Shown in pieces: positions 12,076 through 20,945 of a DNA stretch of 64,000 nucleotides. The translations under genes were made by a program, and so were the position numbers. The notes beneath the pieces are model-generated. The model had not been told where the DNA came from. It did not search any database and was given only the letters and a program-made list of their open reading frames with translations. This stretch comes from Tissierella sp. P1 (GTDB taxonomy: Bacteria > Bacillota > Clostridia > Tissierellales > Tissierellaceae), in assembly GCF_002266425.1 (NCBI RefSeq), contig NZ_NPMN01000012.1:62001-126000 (forward strand), given 5' to 3'. The stretch's first letter is position 1; each line of letters starts with the position of its first letter.

Positions 12076-12843
12076 ATGATAAAGCTAATAGGGGATTATC
12101 ATACTCACACTATTTATAGTAGTGGTTTTAGAAAAGAAGGTAAACATGCAATAGGTACCATTAGAGATAATGCAGAAGCTGCTTTAGCTAAGGGACTTAG
12201 TGAAATTGCAATCACTGAGCATGGACCTGGACATTATCTTTATGGTGTTAGGAAAAAAAGAATTCCTCTTATGAGAGATGAAATAGATAGATTGAATGAA
12301 GAATTTATGCCTAAGGGATTAAAGATTTTACTTGGGATAGAGTCCAATTTAGTAGGATTAGATGGAACTCTCGATGTAGATGAAAAACTCCTTAAATATA
12401 TTGACTTCCTAATTATGGGATATCACTATGGTGCTACCCCAAAAACTTTAAAGGATGGCATAGGATTATATGTATTAAATCCAATATCTAAAATTTTTCA
12501 TATAGGTAAGGAAAAAGCCAAGGAGTTAAATACCAGAGCATATATAAAAGCTTTAGGGAAATATCCTATAAATATGATTTCTCATCCAGGATCTAAGGCA
12601 GTAGTTGATATTGTAGAATTAGCTAGGGAGGCTAACAAATATGGTACGGCTCTGGAGATAAGTGCAAAACATAGCCAATTATCTGTAGAAAGCATTAAAC
12701 TTTTATTAGATATGGATGTTATTTATATGGTAAATAGTGATGCCCATAGACCAGAGGATGTTGGAAATGTTGAAAATGGAATAAGAAAAGCAAAAGAGGC
12801 AAATCTGCCTCTAGACAGAATAAAAAATATTGAGATAAACTAA
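12076..12843 (+). CDS. PHP-domain phosphoesterase (histidinol-phosphatase-like)
   Basis: A 255-residue PHP-superfamily metal-dependent phosphoesterase. The N-terminal signature DYHTHTIYSSG supplies the first metal His residues; later ligands are visible in ITEHGPGHY, MGYHYG, ISHPGS and NSDAHRPEDVG. It resembles YcdX/HisK-like proteins, but the substrate cannot be told. It starts immediately after the murB stop and 12 bases before rapZ. The order murB-PHP-rapZ-yvcK(-whiA) is conserved in clostridia, suggesting a role linked to envelope or carbon metabolism. Confidence 0.9.
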   Translation: MIKLIGDYHTHTIYSSGFRKEGKHAIGTIRDNAEAALAKGLSEIAITEHGPGHYLYGVRKKRIPLMRDEIDRLNEEFMPKGLKILLGIESNLVGLDGTLDVDEKLLKYIDFLIMGYHYGATPKTLKDGIGLYVLNPISKIFHIGKEKAKELNTRAYIKALGKYPINMISHPGSKAVVDIVELAREANKYGTALEISAKHSQLSVESIKLLLDMDVIYMVNSDAHRPEDVGNVENGIRKAKEANLPLDRIKNIEIN

Positions 12844-12855
12844 TGAGGTGTTTTT

Positions 12856-13713
12856 ATGGAATTTTTATTGATTACTGGTATGTCAGGAGCTGGTAAATCT
12901 CAAGCAATGAAGGTAATGGAGGATATGAATTATTATTGTATGGATAATCTACCTCCTGCCCTTTTGGCGAAATTTGCGGAATTATGTTACAAATCTAGAA
13001 AAGATATAGATAAGGTAGCTGTAGTAGTTGATATTCGTTCTGGTGAATTCTTTGAACATCTCTTCAAAGGATTACAAGAACTAAATGATGGTGGAATGAC
13101 ACATAAAATTCTTTTCTTAGATGCAGCTGATAATGTATTGGTAAAGAGATATAAGGAGTTAAGGCGGCCTCATCCATTAAACCCAGAAGGAAGTATAATT
13201 GAAGGTATTAAAAAGGAAAGAGAGCTTTTAGAGAATGTGAAGGGAAGAGCAGATTATATAATAGATACGTCTAATTTGACTTTAAGCATGCTAAAAGAAG
13301 AGATGTCAAATATATTTCTAGAAGGAAAAGGATCAAGAAATATATCTCTCTCGGTAATTTCTTTCGGTTTCAAGCATGGGACATTATTAGATGGTGATTT
13401 GATATTTGATGTACGATTTATTCCAAATCCTTTCTATATTCAAGAGCTAAGAGAGTATACAGGAGAAGATGAGAATGTAAGAGATTATGTATTTAAATGG
13501 CCTCAAACCAATATATTTATATCTAAGGTTATAGATATGTTAGAATTCTTGATTCCTCATTATACAAGAGAGGGAAAAACTCAATTGATTGTAGGCATAG
13601 GATGTACAGGAGGTGTCCATAGATCTGTGGCAATAGCTAATGAAATAGCTGACATATTGGAAACAAATGGTCATAGGGTAGCAGTAAGCCATAGAGACTA
13701 TAGATTAAAATAA
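12856..13713 (+). CDS. rapZ: RNase adapter / nucleotide-binding protein RapZ (YvcJ)
   Basis: A 285-residue P-loop protein of the RapZ/YvcJ family. Walker A is ITGMSGAGKSQA at residue 6, DNLPPALL follows, and a Walker B-like VVDIRS lies near residue 57. The C-terminal domain ends in GCTGGVHRSVAIANEIA, which binds amino-sugar phosphate in E. coli RapZ. In E. coli it controls GlmZ decay and so GlmS; in Firmicutes YvcJ hydrolyses GTP and affects competence. It is translated 12 bases after the PHP gene and 12 bases before yvcK, within one operon. Confidence 0.95.
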   Translation: MEFLLITGMSGAGKSQAMKVMEDMNYYCMDNLPPALLAKFAELCYKSRKDIDKVAVVVDIRSGEFFEHLFKGLQELNDGGMTHKILFLDAADNVLVKRYKELRRPHPLNPEGSIIEGIKKERELLENVKGRADYIIDTSNLTLSMLKEEMSNIFLEGKGSRNISLSVISFGFKHGTLLDGDLIFDVRFIPNPFYIQELREYTGEDENVRDYVFKWPQTNIFISKVIDMLEFLIPHYTREGKTQLIVGIGCTGGVHRSVAIANEIADILETNGHRVAVSHRDYRLK

Positions 13714-13725
13714 AGGGGAATATTT

Positions 13726-14730
13726 ATGAGAAGTTTTAAAGTAGAGAAAGAATTATCCATGGAACCTAAATTTGTAGTCATAGGTGGTGGTACAGGACTT
13801 TCCATTTTATTGAGAGGACTTAAAAAACTTACATCTAATATTACAGCTATAGTTACTGTGGCAGATGATGGTGGAGGATCAGGTATACTTAGAGAGGATC
13901 TAGGAATGCTTCCTCCAGGGGACATTCGTTCTTGTTTATTGGCTCTGGCTAATACGGAGCCTACTATGGAGAAACTTTTACAGTATAGATTTACTGATGG
14001 GATACTAAAGGGTCAAAATTTTGGCAATTTATTTATAGCAGCTATGAATGAAATATATGGTAGTTTTGAGAAGGCAATAAAGGAGACAAGTAATGTACTG
14101 GCTGTAACTGGAAAGGTACTTCCTATGACTTTAGAAGACGTGAAGCTTTGCGCCGTTCTAGAAAATGGTGATATATTAAAGGGAGAATCCCATATCCCAC
14201 TTGATGCAATGAGGGCTGGCAGCAGAATAGACTATATCTATACTGAGCCTAAGATATCTTATCCTTTAGATGAATCTGTGGAAGCAATTAATAATGCAGA
14301 TTTAATAGTCCTTGGACCGGGAAGTTTATATACCAGTGTTATACCTAATCTTTTGGTGAACCATATAGTAGATACTATATATAATGCTAAAGCTCCAAAA
14401 GTATATATTACAAATGTAATGACTCAACCTGGAGAGACAGATGGATATGATGTCTTAGACCATGTAAATGCAATACTAAAGCACAGTACATTAGATTTCT
14501 TAGACTATGTAATAGCAAATAAAGAAGAAATCCCTATAGATACTTTAGAGAAATATATAATGGATGGTTCTAAGCCAGTATTGATGGGATCAAATGATGA
14601 AAAGATATTAAAATCTAGAAATATAAAATTAATAGGTGAGAACTTAATAAATATTAGAAAAGATTATATTAGGCATGATAATATTAAACTTAGTAAACTA
14701 TTAATGGAAATAGCTAAAAAAGAAAAATAA
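13726..14730 (+). CDS. yvcK: Gluconeogenesis factor YvcK (CofD-like)
   Basis: A 334-residue CofD/YvcK-family protein needed in B. subtilis for growth on gluconeogenic carbon and for correct PBP1 localisation; it binds UDP-sugars. Visible: VVIGGGTGLSILLRGLK at the N-terminus, VADDGGGSG, LGMLPPGDIRSCL, FGNLFIAAMNE and LGPGSLYTS. It follows rapZ and is followed by a strong terminator. This is notable because whiA, normally the next gene, is instead about 7.8 kb downstream. Confidence 0.95.
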   Translation: MRSFKVEKELSMEPKFVVIGGGTGLSILLRGLKKLTSNITAIVTVADDGGGSGILREDLGMLPPGDIRSCLLALANTEPTMEKLLQYRFTDGILKGQNFGNLFIAAMNEIYGSFEKAIKETSNVLAVTGKVLPMTLEDVKLCAVLENGDILKGESHIPLDAMRAGSRIDYIYTEPKISYPLDESVEAINNADLIVLGPGSLYTSVIPNLLVNHIVDTIYNAKAPKVYITNVMTQPGETDGYDVLDHVNAILKHSTLDFLDYVIANKEEIPIDTLEKYIMDGSKPVLMGSNDEKILKSRNIKLIGENLINIRKDYIRHDNIKLSKLLMEIAKKEK

Positions 14731-14754
14731 GCAAAATGCTTATTTTTTCTTTTA
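14723..14754 (+). terminator. Terminator after yvcK
   Basis: Stem AAAAATAAGC / GCTTATTTTT (14723-14732, 14738-14747) running into TCTTTTAG. It overlaps the last yvcK codons. Confidence 0.8.
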
Positions 14755-14798
14755 GTAAGAATAGATTATGGAAAAATAAAACTATATATAACCATTTA

Positions 14799-14828
14799 TT
14801 TTATATATGACTAAAGTCATATATAAAA
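14799..14828. promoter_or_regulatory. Perfect 28-base inverted repeat, likely operator
   Basis: Arms TTTTATATATGACT and AGTCATATATAAAA (14799-14812, 14815-14828) separated by AA. It lies upstream of the 14977 exporter and has no T-run beyond. The half-site TATATGACT also occurs twice, inverted, before the tetR-type gene at 54393, suggesting binding by the same or a related TetR repressor (inference). Confidence 0.6.
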
Positions 14829-14976
14829 CATGACCCAAAATATTAATTAAGGTTGTAGAAATATTCTATATTTTCATATATACTATATGGGAATAGAGGA
14901 AGAGGTATATAGAGATTTAACAGCAAAAGAAATTATATAATTAATCTATTAACAATGGAATCGGAGGGATGATGGG

Positions 14977-15900
14977 ATGGAGGCTGTGGAAGTTATTAAT
15001 CTGACAAAGCATTATGAAACGGTTAAGGCAGTGGATGATATTTCTTTTAGAGTTGAAAAAGGAAGTATATGTGGAATACTTGGGCCAAATGGCTCGGGGA
15101 AAACTACAACTATTAAAAGCATTTGCAATTTAATAATTCCTGATAAGGGCGATATTAAGATATGTGGGAAAGACAACAAGAAGTCTACAAATCGAATTTC
15201 AGCCGTATTTGAAGGTACTAGAAATCTCTACTGGAGACTAACCCCAAGAGAGAACTTACGTTACTTTGCAGGTATAAGAGGATTGGGAGGAAAAAGACTA
15301 GAAAAAGACATAGATATGATATTAGATAGATTTAATTTGACAGATAAAAGAGATGTTATGGTAAACAACTTATCGAGAGGTATGCAGCAAAAGGTTGCTA
15401 TAGCTATGACGTTAATCTGCAATACGGATGTTATTTTGCTAGATGAGCCCACTCTTGGTCTAGATGTCCAAAGTCATTCAGATATTAGGAATATTTTAAT
15501 GGATATAACATCTGACTTAGATAAAACTATTTTGCTTAGTACTCACGATATGAATTTAGTTCAGGATATATGTGATTATGTAGTTGTTTTAAATAAAGGG
15601 AAAATAGTTGCAAAAGATAATATGGAAAATTTATTAAATATGTTTAAAACAATGACTTATGAAATTGTGCTTGCAGAAAGTCTCTCTGAAGAAAACAGGA
15701 ATTTATTAATGGGATTAGATTATGGTTTTTATTTTATAAATAATGGATCCAAAATAGAAATAGATATATTTGATTTTCAAGATATATATAAAATCATAGA
15801 AGAATTAAAAAATATAAACATCCTTATAAAAGAGATTAAGCAGAAGGATATCAATTTTGAGAGGGTATATTTAAGCCTCACAGATGGGAAGGTGAGTTAA
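14977..15900 (+). CDS. ABC transporter ATP-binding protein (ABC-2 exporter)
   Basis: A 307-residue ATPase. Walker A is GPNGSGKTT (near residue 38), the signature LSRGMQQKVAIAM, Walker B VILLDEPTLGLD and the switch His is in LSTHDM. The GRNLYWRLTPRENL stretch and SRGM signature are typical of daunorubicin/NodI-like exporters. A C-terminal extension of about 85 residues follows the ATPase core. GGAGGG precedes the ATG by 9 bases. It abuts the permease gene with no gap. A palindromic operator-like site lies about 150 bases upstream. The substrate is unknown; drug or lipid export is plausible. Confidence 0.9.
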   Translation: MEAVEVINLTKHYETVKAVDDISFRVEKGSICGILGPNGSGKTTTIKSICNLIIPDKGDIKICGKDNKKSTNRISAVFEGTRNLYWRLTPRENLRYFAGIRGLGGKRLEKDIDMILDRFNLTDKRDVMVNNLSRGMQQKVAIAMTLICNTDVILLDEPTLGLDVQSHSDIRNILMDITSDLDKTILLSTHDMNLVQDICDYVVVLNKGKIVAKDNMENLLNMFKTMTYEIVLAESLSEENRNLLMGLDYGFYFINNGSKIEIDIFDFQDIYKIIEELKNINILIKEIKQKDINFERVYLSLTDGKVS

Positions 15901-16692
15901 TTGACTAAGTACTTTTATCTATTTAAAGTATCTATGGAAAAAACACTAAAGGAATTGAGCAGATATAAGTTTAATACAATCTCAGACATTATAATCTTTT
16001 ATGTACTCTTTATGGCAATGTTTCTAGGAGTTAAAAGTTTTGGTATAAATTTTGGCATTTCCCCTATAGATATGGGGAGTAGCTTAGAAGGATTTATAGT
16101 AGGATATTTTTTATGGACAATTATGTTGATGGCTTATTCAGGTGCTGCTTATGGCATAATACATGATGCTAATAGGGGGACATTAGAGCAGCTAAATATG
16201 TCAGGTATAAAGCTTTCAACTATAGTGACTGTAAGGAGTCTTTCTGATTTGTTAGTAAACTTGATAATTTCTATTGTTCTATTATTTATTATTATGGTGA
16301 CAACTGATTATCAATTTGAGATAAAGATATTTTCAATTTTGTTTCCTATATTTATAGGTATATTTAGTATATTAGGTATAGGGTTGATTTTTGGAGGCTT
16401 AGCACTTATCTTTAAAAAGATTCAATCTTTGCTAAATATAGTCCAATATTTTTTAATAGCTTTAGTTATGGTAAGTCCAGAAAATAAAATCATATACAAT
16501 TTACTGCCTTTTAGACCTGCGGCAGATAAGGTTATGTTATCTATGAGGAAAGGATATTCATTTGCTGATTTCTCAATATATGATTATGGAATTATGGTAG
16601 GCAATTCTATTTTATATTTTAGCATAGGTTTAGTGGTATTTAATAAATGTGTTAAATTGGCTAAAAGGAAAGGTTTGTTAGGTCAATATTAG
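15901..16692 (+). CDS. ABC-2 type permease
   Basis: A 263-residue membrane protein with about six hydrophobic segments, starting from TTG directly after the ATPase stop. The cytoplasmic motif AYGIIHDANRGTLEQLNMSGI near residue 80 is the conserved ABC-2 loop that contacts the ATPase. It forms the exporter with the gene at 14977, and the operon ends at the hairpin at 16759. It lies in the accessory block between yvcK and whiA. Confidence 0.87.
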   Translation: MTKYFYLFKVSMEKTLKELSRYKFNTISDIIIFYVLFMAMFLGVKSFGINFGISPIDMGSSLEGFIVGYFLWTIMLMAYSGAAYGIIHDANRGTLEQLNMSGIKLSTIVTVRSLSDLLVNLIISIVLLFIIMVTTDYQFEIKIFSILFPIFIGIFSILGIGLIFGGLALIFKKIQSLLNIVQYFLIALVMVSPENKIIYNLLPFRPAADKVMLSMRKGYSFADFSIYDYGIMVGNSILYFSIGLVVFNKCVKLAKRKGLLGQY

Positions 16693-16758
16693 AGCAAGAA
16701 GAATTATAAACCTATAAACTATACTGATAGTAAGATAGTATAAGATTGTTATTATAGA

Positions 16759-16800
16759 AATTCCTTGGATAAGAATTATATATCCAAGGAATTATTTGTT
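16759..16800 (+). terminator. Terminator of the 15-16.7 kb ABC operon
   Basis: A 13-bp perfect stem, AATTCCTTGGATA / TATCCAAGGAATT (16759-16771, 16781-16793), followed by ATTTGTTTT. Confidence 0.82.
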
Positions 16801-16849
16801 TTATCAATATTTAAGTTTTTCTTAAATGTAGCACTAGAAGTAAATTTGC

Positions 16850-17371
16850 TTATTTTTTCTTTTCTTCTATTAATCTAGATATTATATTTCCAGCAGTTTT
16901 CTTAGTTAAAGTATCGTAATTTACTTGATAGTTTAACTCTCCAGCTAATTTTTTTATAGTTTCTACCTGTCTAGGAGTGGGAGGTTCTTCTTGATAAGTT
17001 GAATAGCCCTCTTCACCATCAGTCACAATAGAATCTTCAATAGATAACTCCTCTATCGCAGTCATCCCAACATTGGTTAGATCTCTAAGAACACGAGCTT
17101 TTGCACGAGTAGAAGCCATTCTAATTAAATGTGGAACCAAAGCTGAATTAACAGAATTAGGAGAAGCATCTCCTATATCCTGGAATCTTTCCTTATCAGT
17201 AGTAGCTACAGCTTTACATATGGCAGTCATATTATTTTCCTTAGTAGGTATCTGAATTATCTCAACCTCTATAGATATAAGATTTCTTTGATGAGCTAAA
17301 TCAAGAAGCCCTTCATAGGTTACAAAAGACTTTCCTTGTAAATTTATAATAAATTTTTCATTTACAGTCAT
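16850..17371 (-). CDS. Orphan phage-like hypothetical protein, possibly single-strand-annealing-protein-like
   Basis: A 173-residue soluble protein on the opposite strand to its neighbours, with AGGTGAT before its ATG. I do not firmly recognise it. The core (FVTYEGLLDLAH, ICKAVATTD, IGDASPNSVN, RMASTRAKARVLRDLTNVGMTAIEEL) resembles short phage or plasmid proteins associated with DNA recombination or with Rad52/ERF-like domains. The C-terminal tail (TPRQVETIKKLAGEL...LTKKTAGNIISRLIEE) resembles a small module seen at the ends of phage DNA-metabolism proteins. No other phage gene is nearby, so it is either a domesticated or stranded prophage gene or an independent chromosomal family. The function is tentative. 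Confidence 0.75.
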   Translation of the reverse strand: MTVNEKFIINLQGKSFVTYEGLLDLAHQRNLISIEVEIIQIPTKENNMTAICKAVATTDKERFQDIGDASPNSVNSALVPHLIRMASTRAKARVLRDLTNVGMTAIEELSIEDSIVTDGEEGYSTYQEEPPTPRQVETIKKLAGELNYQVNYDTLTKKTAGNIISRLIEEKKK

Positions 17372-17615
17372 AATATCACCTCTCTAAATATATATTTCCC
17401 TTAGAAGAATAAAATAGTCATTTATAAGTGCTAGATGACACTGGGTAATTATGGCAATATTATATCATACAGTATACTAAAATTAGTAATAAAAGATAAG
17501 ATAAATAATAGTGACATCTAGTTTCACAAAGTGTATCATTCTTTTGTGAAAGAAATAGTGTCAATCAAGCCTGTATATAATTGCTTATATAAGAATAACA
17601 AGATATATTGGAATA
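17372..17615. other. Non-coding region with one dyad
   Basis: No gene seen. A dyad TTTCACAAA...TTTGTGAAA around 17522-17551 could be an operator. The sequence is otherwise AT-rich and featureless up to the boxes at 17616. Confidence 0.45.
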
Positions 17616-17691
17616 TGTCGAATTATGTCTGAATATGTCTAAAAGCTAGTCAGATCAATAGGTTGACAGTTTTTTCAGTGGATGTTATACT
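17616..17691 (+). promoter_or_regulatory. Consensus sigma-A promoter with three tandem TGTC boxes
   Basis: TGTCGAA (17616), TGTCTGA (17626) and TGTCTAA (17636) repeat with exact 10-base periodicity. After 20 bases come TTGACA (17663-17668), a 17-base spacer and TATACT (17686-17691). Box-to-promoter spacing and the intervening GATCAATAGG block match the promoter at 9063. It should transcribe the lipoprotein gene at 17910. Confidence 0.75.
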
Positions 17692-17742
17692 GATTTTAGT
17701 AAAAATTTTGAAAAATATGAAATATAATGTCAATTTAAAGGT

Positions 17743-17792
17743 AAAGTAATAAATTATCTTAGCTCAAATGAATCAAGATAATTTATTACTTT
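17743..17792 (+). other. Perfect 18-bp stem-loop in a 5' leader
   Basis: Arms 17743-17760 and 17775-17792 are exactly complementary, with a 14-base loop. It lies between the promoter at 17616-17691 and the lipoprotein start. No U-tract follows, so it is more likely an mRNA-stabilising or regulatory structure than a terminator. Confidence 0.6.
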
Positions 17793-17909
17793 AAAACTCT
17801 TATGAGAGATAATGTATTTGGATTAAGGACAAGCTAAAATTAATAATGTTTACCTTAAATGATGGTACATCTATATATTATTTTAAAGGCTGATAAAGGA
17901 GAGCTGAAT

Positions 17910-19529
17910 ATGAGAAAAAAGATATCATTGATTCTACTAATACTTATTTTTGCATTATTCACTAATGGATGCAGTCAAAAAGTAAGTTTAATAGAAACTA
18001 AAGAAGAATATTTTACGGCATATGCAAATGAAAATATCAGCATAAAGATATCTAATACAGTGAAAGACAATGAAAATATCTATAATACTATTTTAGAAAG
18101 TTTACAAAAAATTAACGGATTTTCACCAATAGAAAAGGTAGAAATAGATATAGATGAGAAACACGTTATACCTAAAGTAGAAGATAGTATCAAATGTAAT
18201 AGTAGCTTTATAGATACAGAAGAATTTAAAAAAGAGCTTATAAAAAGATCCTATGATATATACGATAATTGGATTTCAGAAGGACTCTATGTAAACATAT
18301 TCGATATAGGGAAAAAAGACCTAGAGTTTTCTAAATACTATGAGAACCATGAATTTTCATTATTTGGAGCGAGATTCTTTGAGCCATTCGCATCTAAGGA
18401 TGAAGTAGAAAATGTGCAAGCTGCATCAATTGATTTAGTTGAGTATCTAATAAAAAAGGGGAAGAAAGAGGAATTATTGAGAAATCAAGTATACATATCA
18501 GATATTGAAGAATGGGCAAATGATAGAAATATAGATTTATCTTATCAAAGAGGTATAGATAGTCTAATGAACAGGATGGAAGTGAATAAACTAAAACCAA
18601 ATATATATTTAACTTTAAATACAAAGGAAGAAATCAATGGATTTACCATAGATATAAATACTATGGATGAACAATATGATACTGCAAAGAAAATTGAAGA
18701 TGCCATATTAAAATTTGATGCAGATATAGTACGAATTAGAGAAGGAATAAAAAAAGATGCTCCTAATTTTTATAGAGATTATAGCCATGTAATAGAAAAT
18801 ATGCCTAAGATACACTATTATTTTGATATAGATGCATTGATTAATTCCGCAGAAGCTGAAAAAGATATAGTTCTTAAAAGTTTGTTAGCACAAATACATG
18901 AACATAATCACATATTAATAGGAAATTATTTTAAATCGAAGAAGAATAACAATGCCGTAAGACCACTTTTGTGGTTAGATGAAGGCATGGCAAATTATTT
19001 GGATGTTGCATATACAGATTCATCTAAATTTATAATAGAGGAAATGCTTAAATCAATTTCATATGCTAAAGAAAATGATAATAAATTAGATGAAGAAGCA
19101 AAAGAATTTATAGATATTATGTTTAAAGTCCTTAAGGAAAACAATATAGAAGTAAATAATCTAAATAAAGTAATGAAAGATAAGGATGGAAGAATAAATG
19201 CAACTACAATAATAAGCACAATGGGAGTAAAGTTTGGAAAATTTATCATACCAAAAGGGATTCTGAAAGATGATGAAGTTGGATTAAATATAAGTTCTCA
19301 AAATGTATGGCCTATGGGGACGGGAAATCATATTAATTATCGAGCTAATCAAAGTTTTACAAATTATTTAATACACGAATATGGATTAGAAAAACTTCTA
19401 TATCTAATAGTTGAAGATTTCAGTACATTAACCTATGAAGAGTATTTTGGAAAAAGTTATGAAGAGCTTAAGGTTGATTGGATAGAGTATCTTAAAGAGA
19501 ATATTAAAGCTATCGAATTGATGCTTTGA
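17910..19529 (+). CDS. Membrane-anchored lipoprotein with HExxH/gluzincin-like metallopeptidase motifs
   Basis: A 539-residue protein. The start is placed at 17910 because AAAGGAGAG lies just upstream; upstream in-frame codons lack a ribosome site. The N-terminus MRKKISLILLILIFALFTNGC is a lipoprotein signal with Cys near residue 21, so it should be anchored outside the membrane. The C-terminal half has LLAQIHEHNHIL (an HExxH zinc motif) and, about 30 residues later, LLWLDEGMANYL. That matches the Glu-containing third motif of MA-clan gluzincins. The rest (residues 25-300) is unrecognised. It is monocistronic, under a promoter with tandem TGTC boxes and behind a long leader hairpin. The substrate is unknown; protease activity is inferred from motifs only. 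Confidence 0.82.
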   Translation: MRKKISLILLILIFALFTNGCSQKVSLIETKEEYFTAYANENISIKISNTVKDNENIYNTILESLQKINGFSPIEKVEIDIDEKHVIPKVEDSIKCNSSFIDTEEFKKELIKRSYDIYDNWISEGLYVNIFDIGKKDLEFSKYYENHEFSLFGARFFEPFASKDEVENVQAASIDLVEYLIKKGKKEELLRNQVYISDIEEWANDRNIDLSYQRGIDSLMNRMEVNKLKPNIYLTLNTKEEINGFTIDINTMDEQYDTAKKIEDAILKFDADIVRIREGIKKDAPNFYRDYSHVIENMPKIHYYFDIDALINSAEAEKDIVLKSLLAQIHEHNHILIGNYFKSKKNNNAVRPLLWLDEGMANYLDVAYTDSSKFIIEEMLKSISYAKENDNKLDEEAKEFIDIMFKVLKENNIEVNNLNKVMKDKDGRINATTIISTMGVKFGKFIIPKGILKDDEVGLNISSQNVWPMGTGNHINYRANQSFTNYLIHEYGLEKLLYLIVEDFSTLTYEEYFGKSYEELKVDWIEYLKENIKAIELML

Positions 19530-19604
19530 TATAAAAAGATTATCAAAGTTATATGAATCTTATACCATAGTAAAAAATAAGCTCCAGATTAATTTGGAGT
19601 CAGA

Positions 19605-19656
19605 TTGATGATAGCCCCATAATTTTTTCTTGAATTATGAGGTTATCATTATTTTA
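19605..19656 (+). terminator. Terminator after the lipoprotein gene
   Basis: Long stem pairing GATGATAGCCCCATAATT with AATTATGAGGTTATCATT (about 19607-19624 and 19633-19650, with G-U pairs), followed by ATTTTAT. A smaller CTCCA/TGGAG hairpin lies just upstream at about 19582-19599. Confidence 0.75.
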
Positions 19657-19920
19657 TCTAAGTTTATACTATAGATAAACAAGTTCAGAGATTAAACTAT
19701 TTATAATAAGATCTAGCATTAGCAAGAGATCTGGTTTCAGCTGGTGCAAGTATATTGCTGAATAATTTTGCCACCAAGGGAGTTATCCATTCTATTTTAG
19801 AGAGCATCTAGAAAAAGTTTGTGTTAAAATAAAAAATTAGAATTTAATGGACAGTTTTGTGCAGAATATGACAGGATTAAATTTCCTATACATGGTATGA
19901 TGCATATGGAGGTGAAAACA
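19657..19920. other. Intergenic region without a gene
   Basis: A short dyad GTTTAT...ATAAAC lies at about 19663-19681. A roughly 30-codon open stretch (LARDLVSAGASILLNNF..., about 19715-19811) without a start signal could be a gene remnant. No product recognised. Confidence 0.4.
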
Positions 19921-20817
19921 ATGGAGTGGACAGAAAGTATAAGAGGTGCAATTGGATACATTGAAAATCATTTGCTGGATCATATCGGCGCCGAGGATGT
20001 AGCAAATGAAGTTCACATGTCATCTTTCTATCTTCAGAAGGGGTTTAAGTTTATGACTGGTTATTCTATCGGTGAATATATCAGATACCGGAGATTGTAT
20101 CTTGCGGCATTGGATGTTATTGTAGATAAGGAGAAGACGATAGAAATTGCCTACAAGTATGGATATGATACTCCAGAGAGTTTTACAAAAGCTTTCAATC
20201 GATTTCATGGATGTTCTCCTATGCAACTGAAAAAAGATATAAGCGGGATGAATGTATTTTTACCTCTGAAGATTAAAATAACGATTCAAGGAGGAAATGA
20301 GATGGATTATGTAGTAGAAAAAATGCAGGGGTTTAAGGTAATTGGATTCGAGAGAGAATTTTCTTTCGATAATTCGTATGAGGAAATTCCAGAATTCTGG
20401 GATGAGTTTTGTGAAAAGCATATGACACCTTTATCTGGGAAGGAAAAACCTGAAGGAGAGATTCAGCAGGTAATTTCCGATTGTTGTATAGGTGAATATG
20501 GGATTTGTATTGACAATATTGGGGAAGAAGGAAAGTTCCGCTATCTGATTGCAGGTACATATCATGGCGGAAATGTACCGAATGGAATGATTGTGTTTGA
20601 GTTTCCAGACATGGAATGGGCAAAGTTTACTTGTTCGGGACCTATGCCAGGAGCATTGCAATCCGTGAATACGAAAATATTTAATGAGTGGCTTCCAGGA
20701 AATCCTGATTATGAGATAGCGATGGGCGCTAATATAGAGTGGTATGCACAGGGGGATATCAGAGCAGTTGATTATGAAAGTGAAATATGGATACCGGTTT
20801 CTAAGAAACGCAAGTAA
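19921..20817 (+). CDS. AraC-family regulator with GyrI-like effector-binding domain
   Basis: A 298-residue transcription regulator. The N-terminal AraC DNA-binding domain (two helix-turn-helix units, residues 1-105) has IGEYIRYRRLYLAALD and the second-helix pattern IAYKYGYDTPESFTKAFNRFHGCSP. The C-terminal GyrI/Rob-like small-molecule domain (about 130-298) ends in YESEIWIPV, typical of the fold. This architecture usually activates drug-efflux or stress genes on binding an amphipathic ligand. The start is set at 19921, after GGAGGTG. Base composition is visibly more GC-rich than neighbours (for example AGATACCGGAG), hinting at transfer. A paralogue lies at 46510. Confidence 0.9.
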   Translation: MEWTESIRGAIGYIENHLLDHIGAEDVANEVHMSSFYLQKGFKFMTGYSIGEYIRYRRLYLAALDVIVDKEKTIEIAYKYGYDTPESFTKAFNRFHGCSPMQLKKDISGMNVFLPLKIKITIQGGNEMDYVVEKMQGFKVIGFEREFSFDNSYEEIPEFWDEFCEKHMTPLSGKEKPEGEIQQVISDCCIGEYGICIDNIGEEGKFRYLIAGTYHGGNVPNGMIVFEFPDMEWAKFTCSGPMPGALQSVNTKIFNEWLPGNPDYEIAMGANIEWYAQGDIRAVDYESEIWIPVSKKRK

Positions 20818-20893
20818 AAGACTTCCAATTTGTTGTGAAGATTATAAGTATAATCTTCCTGACAACTTTTAGTTTGGATTAATTCAGTTGTAA

Positions 20894-20940
20894 GGGGATA
20901 TTTCATAACTAATTAATTAGTTATGAAATATCCCCTTTAT
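20894..20940. terminator. Bidirectional terminator between convergent genes
   Basis: A perfect 42-base palindrome (20894-20935; arms GGGGATATTTCATAACTAATT and its complement) with A/T-rich flanks on both sides. It serves the AraC-type gene (+) and the M42 peptidase (-). Confidence 0.88.
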
Positions 20941-20945
20941 TATAT

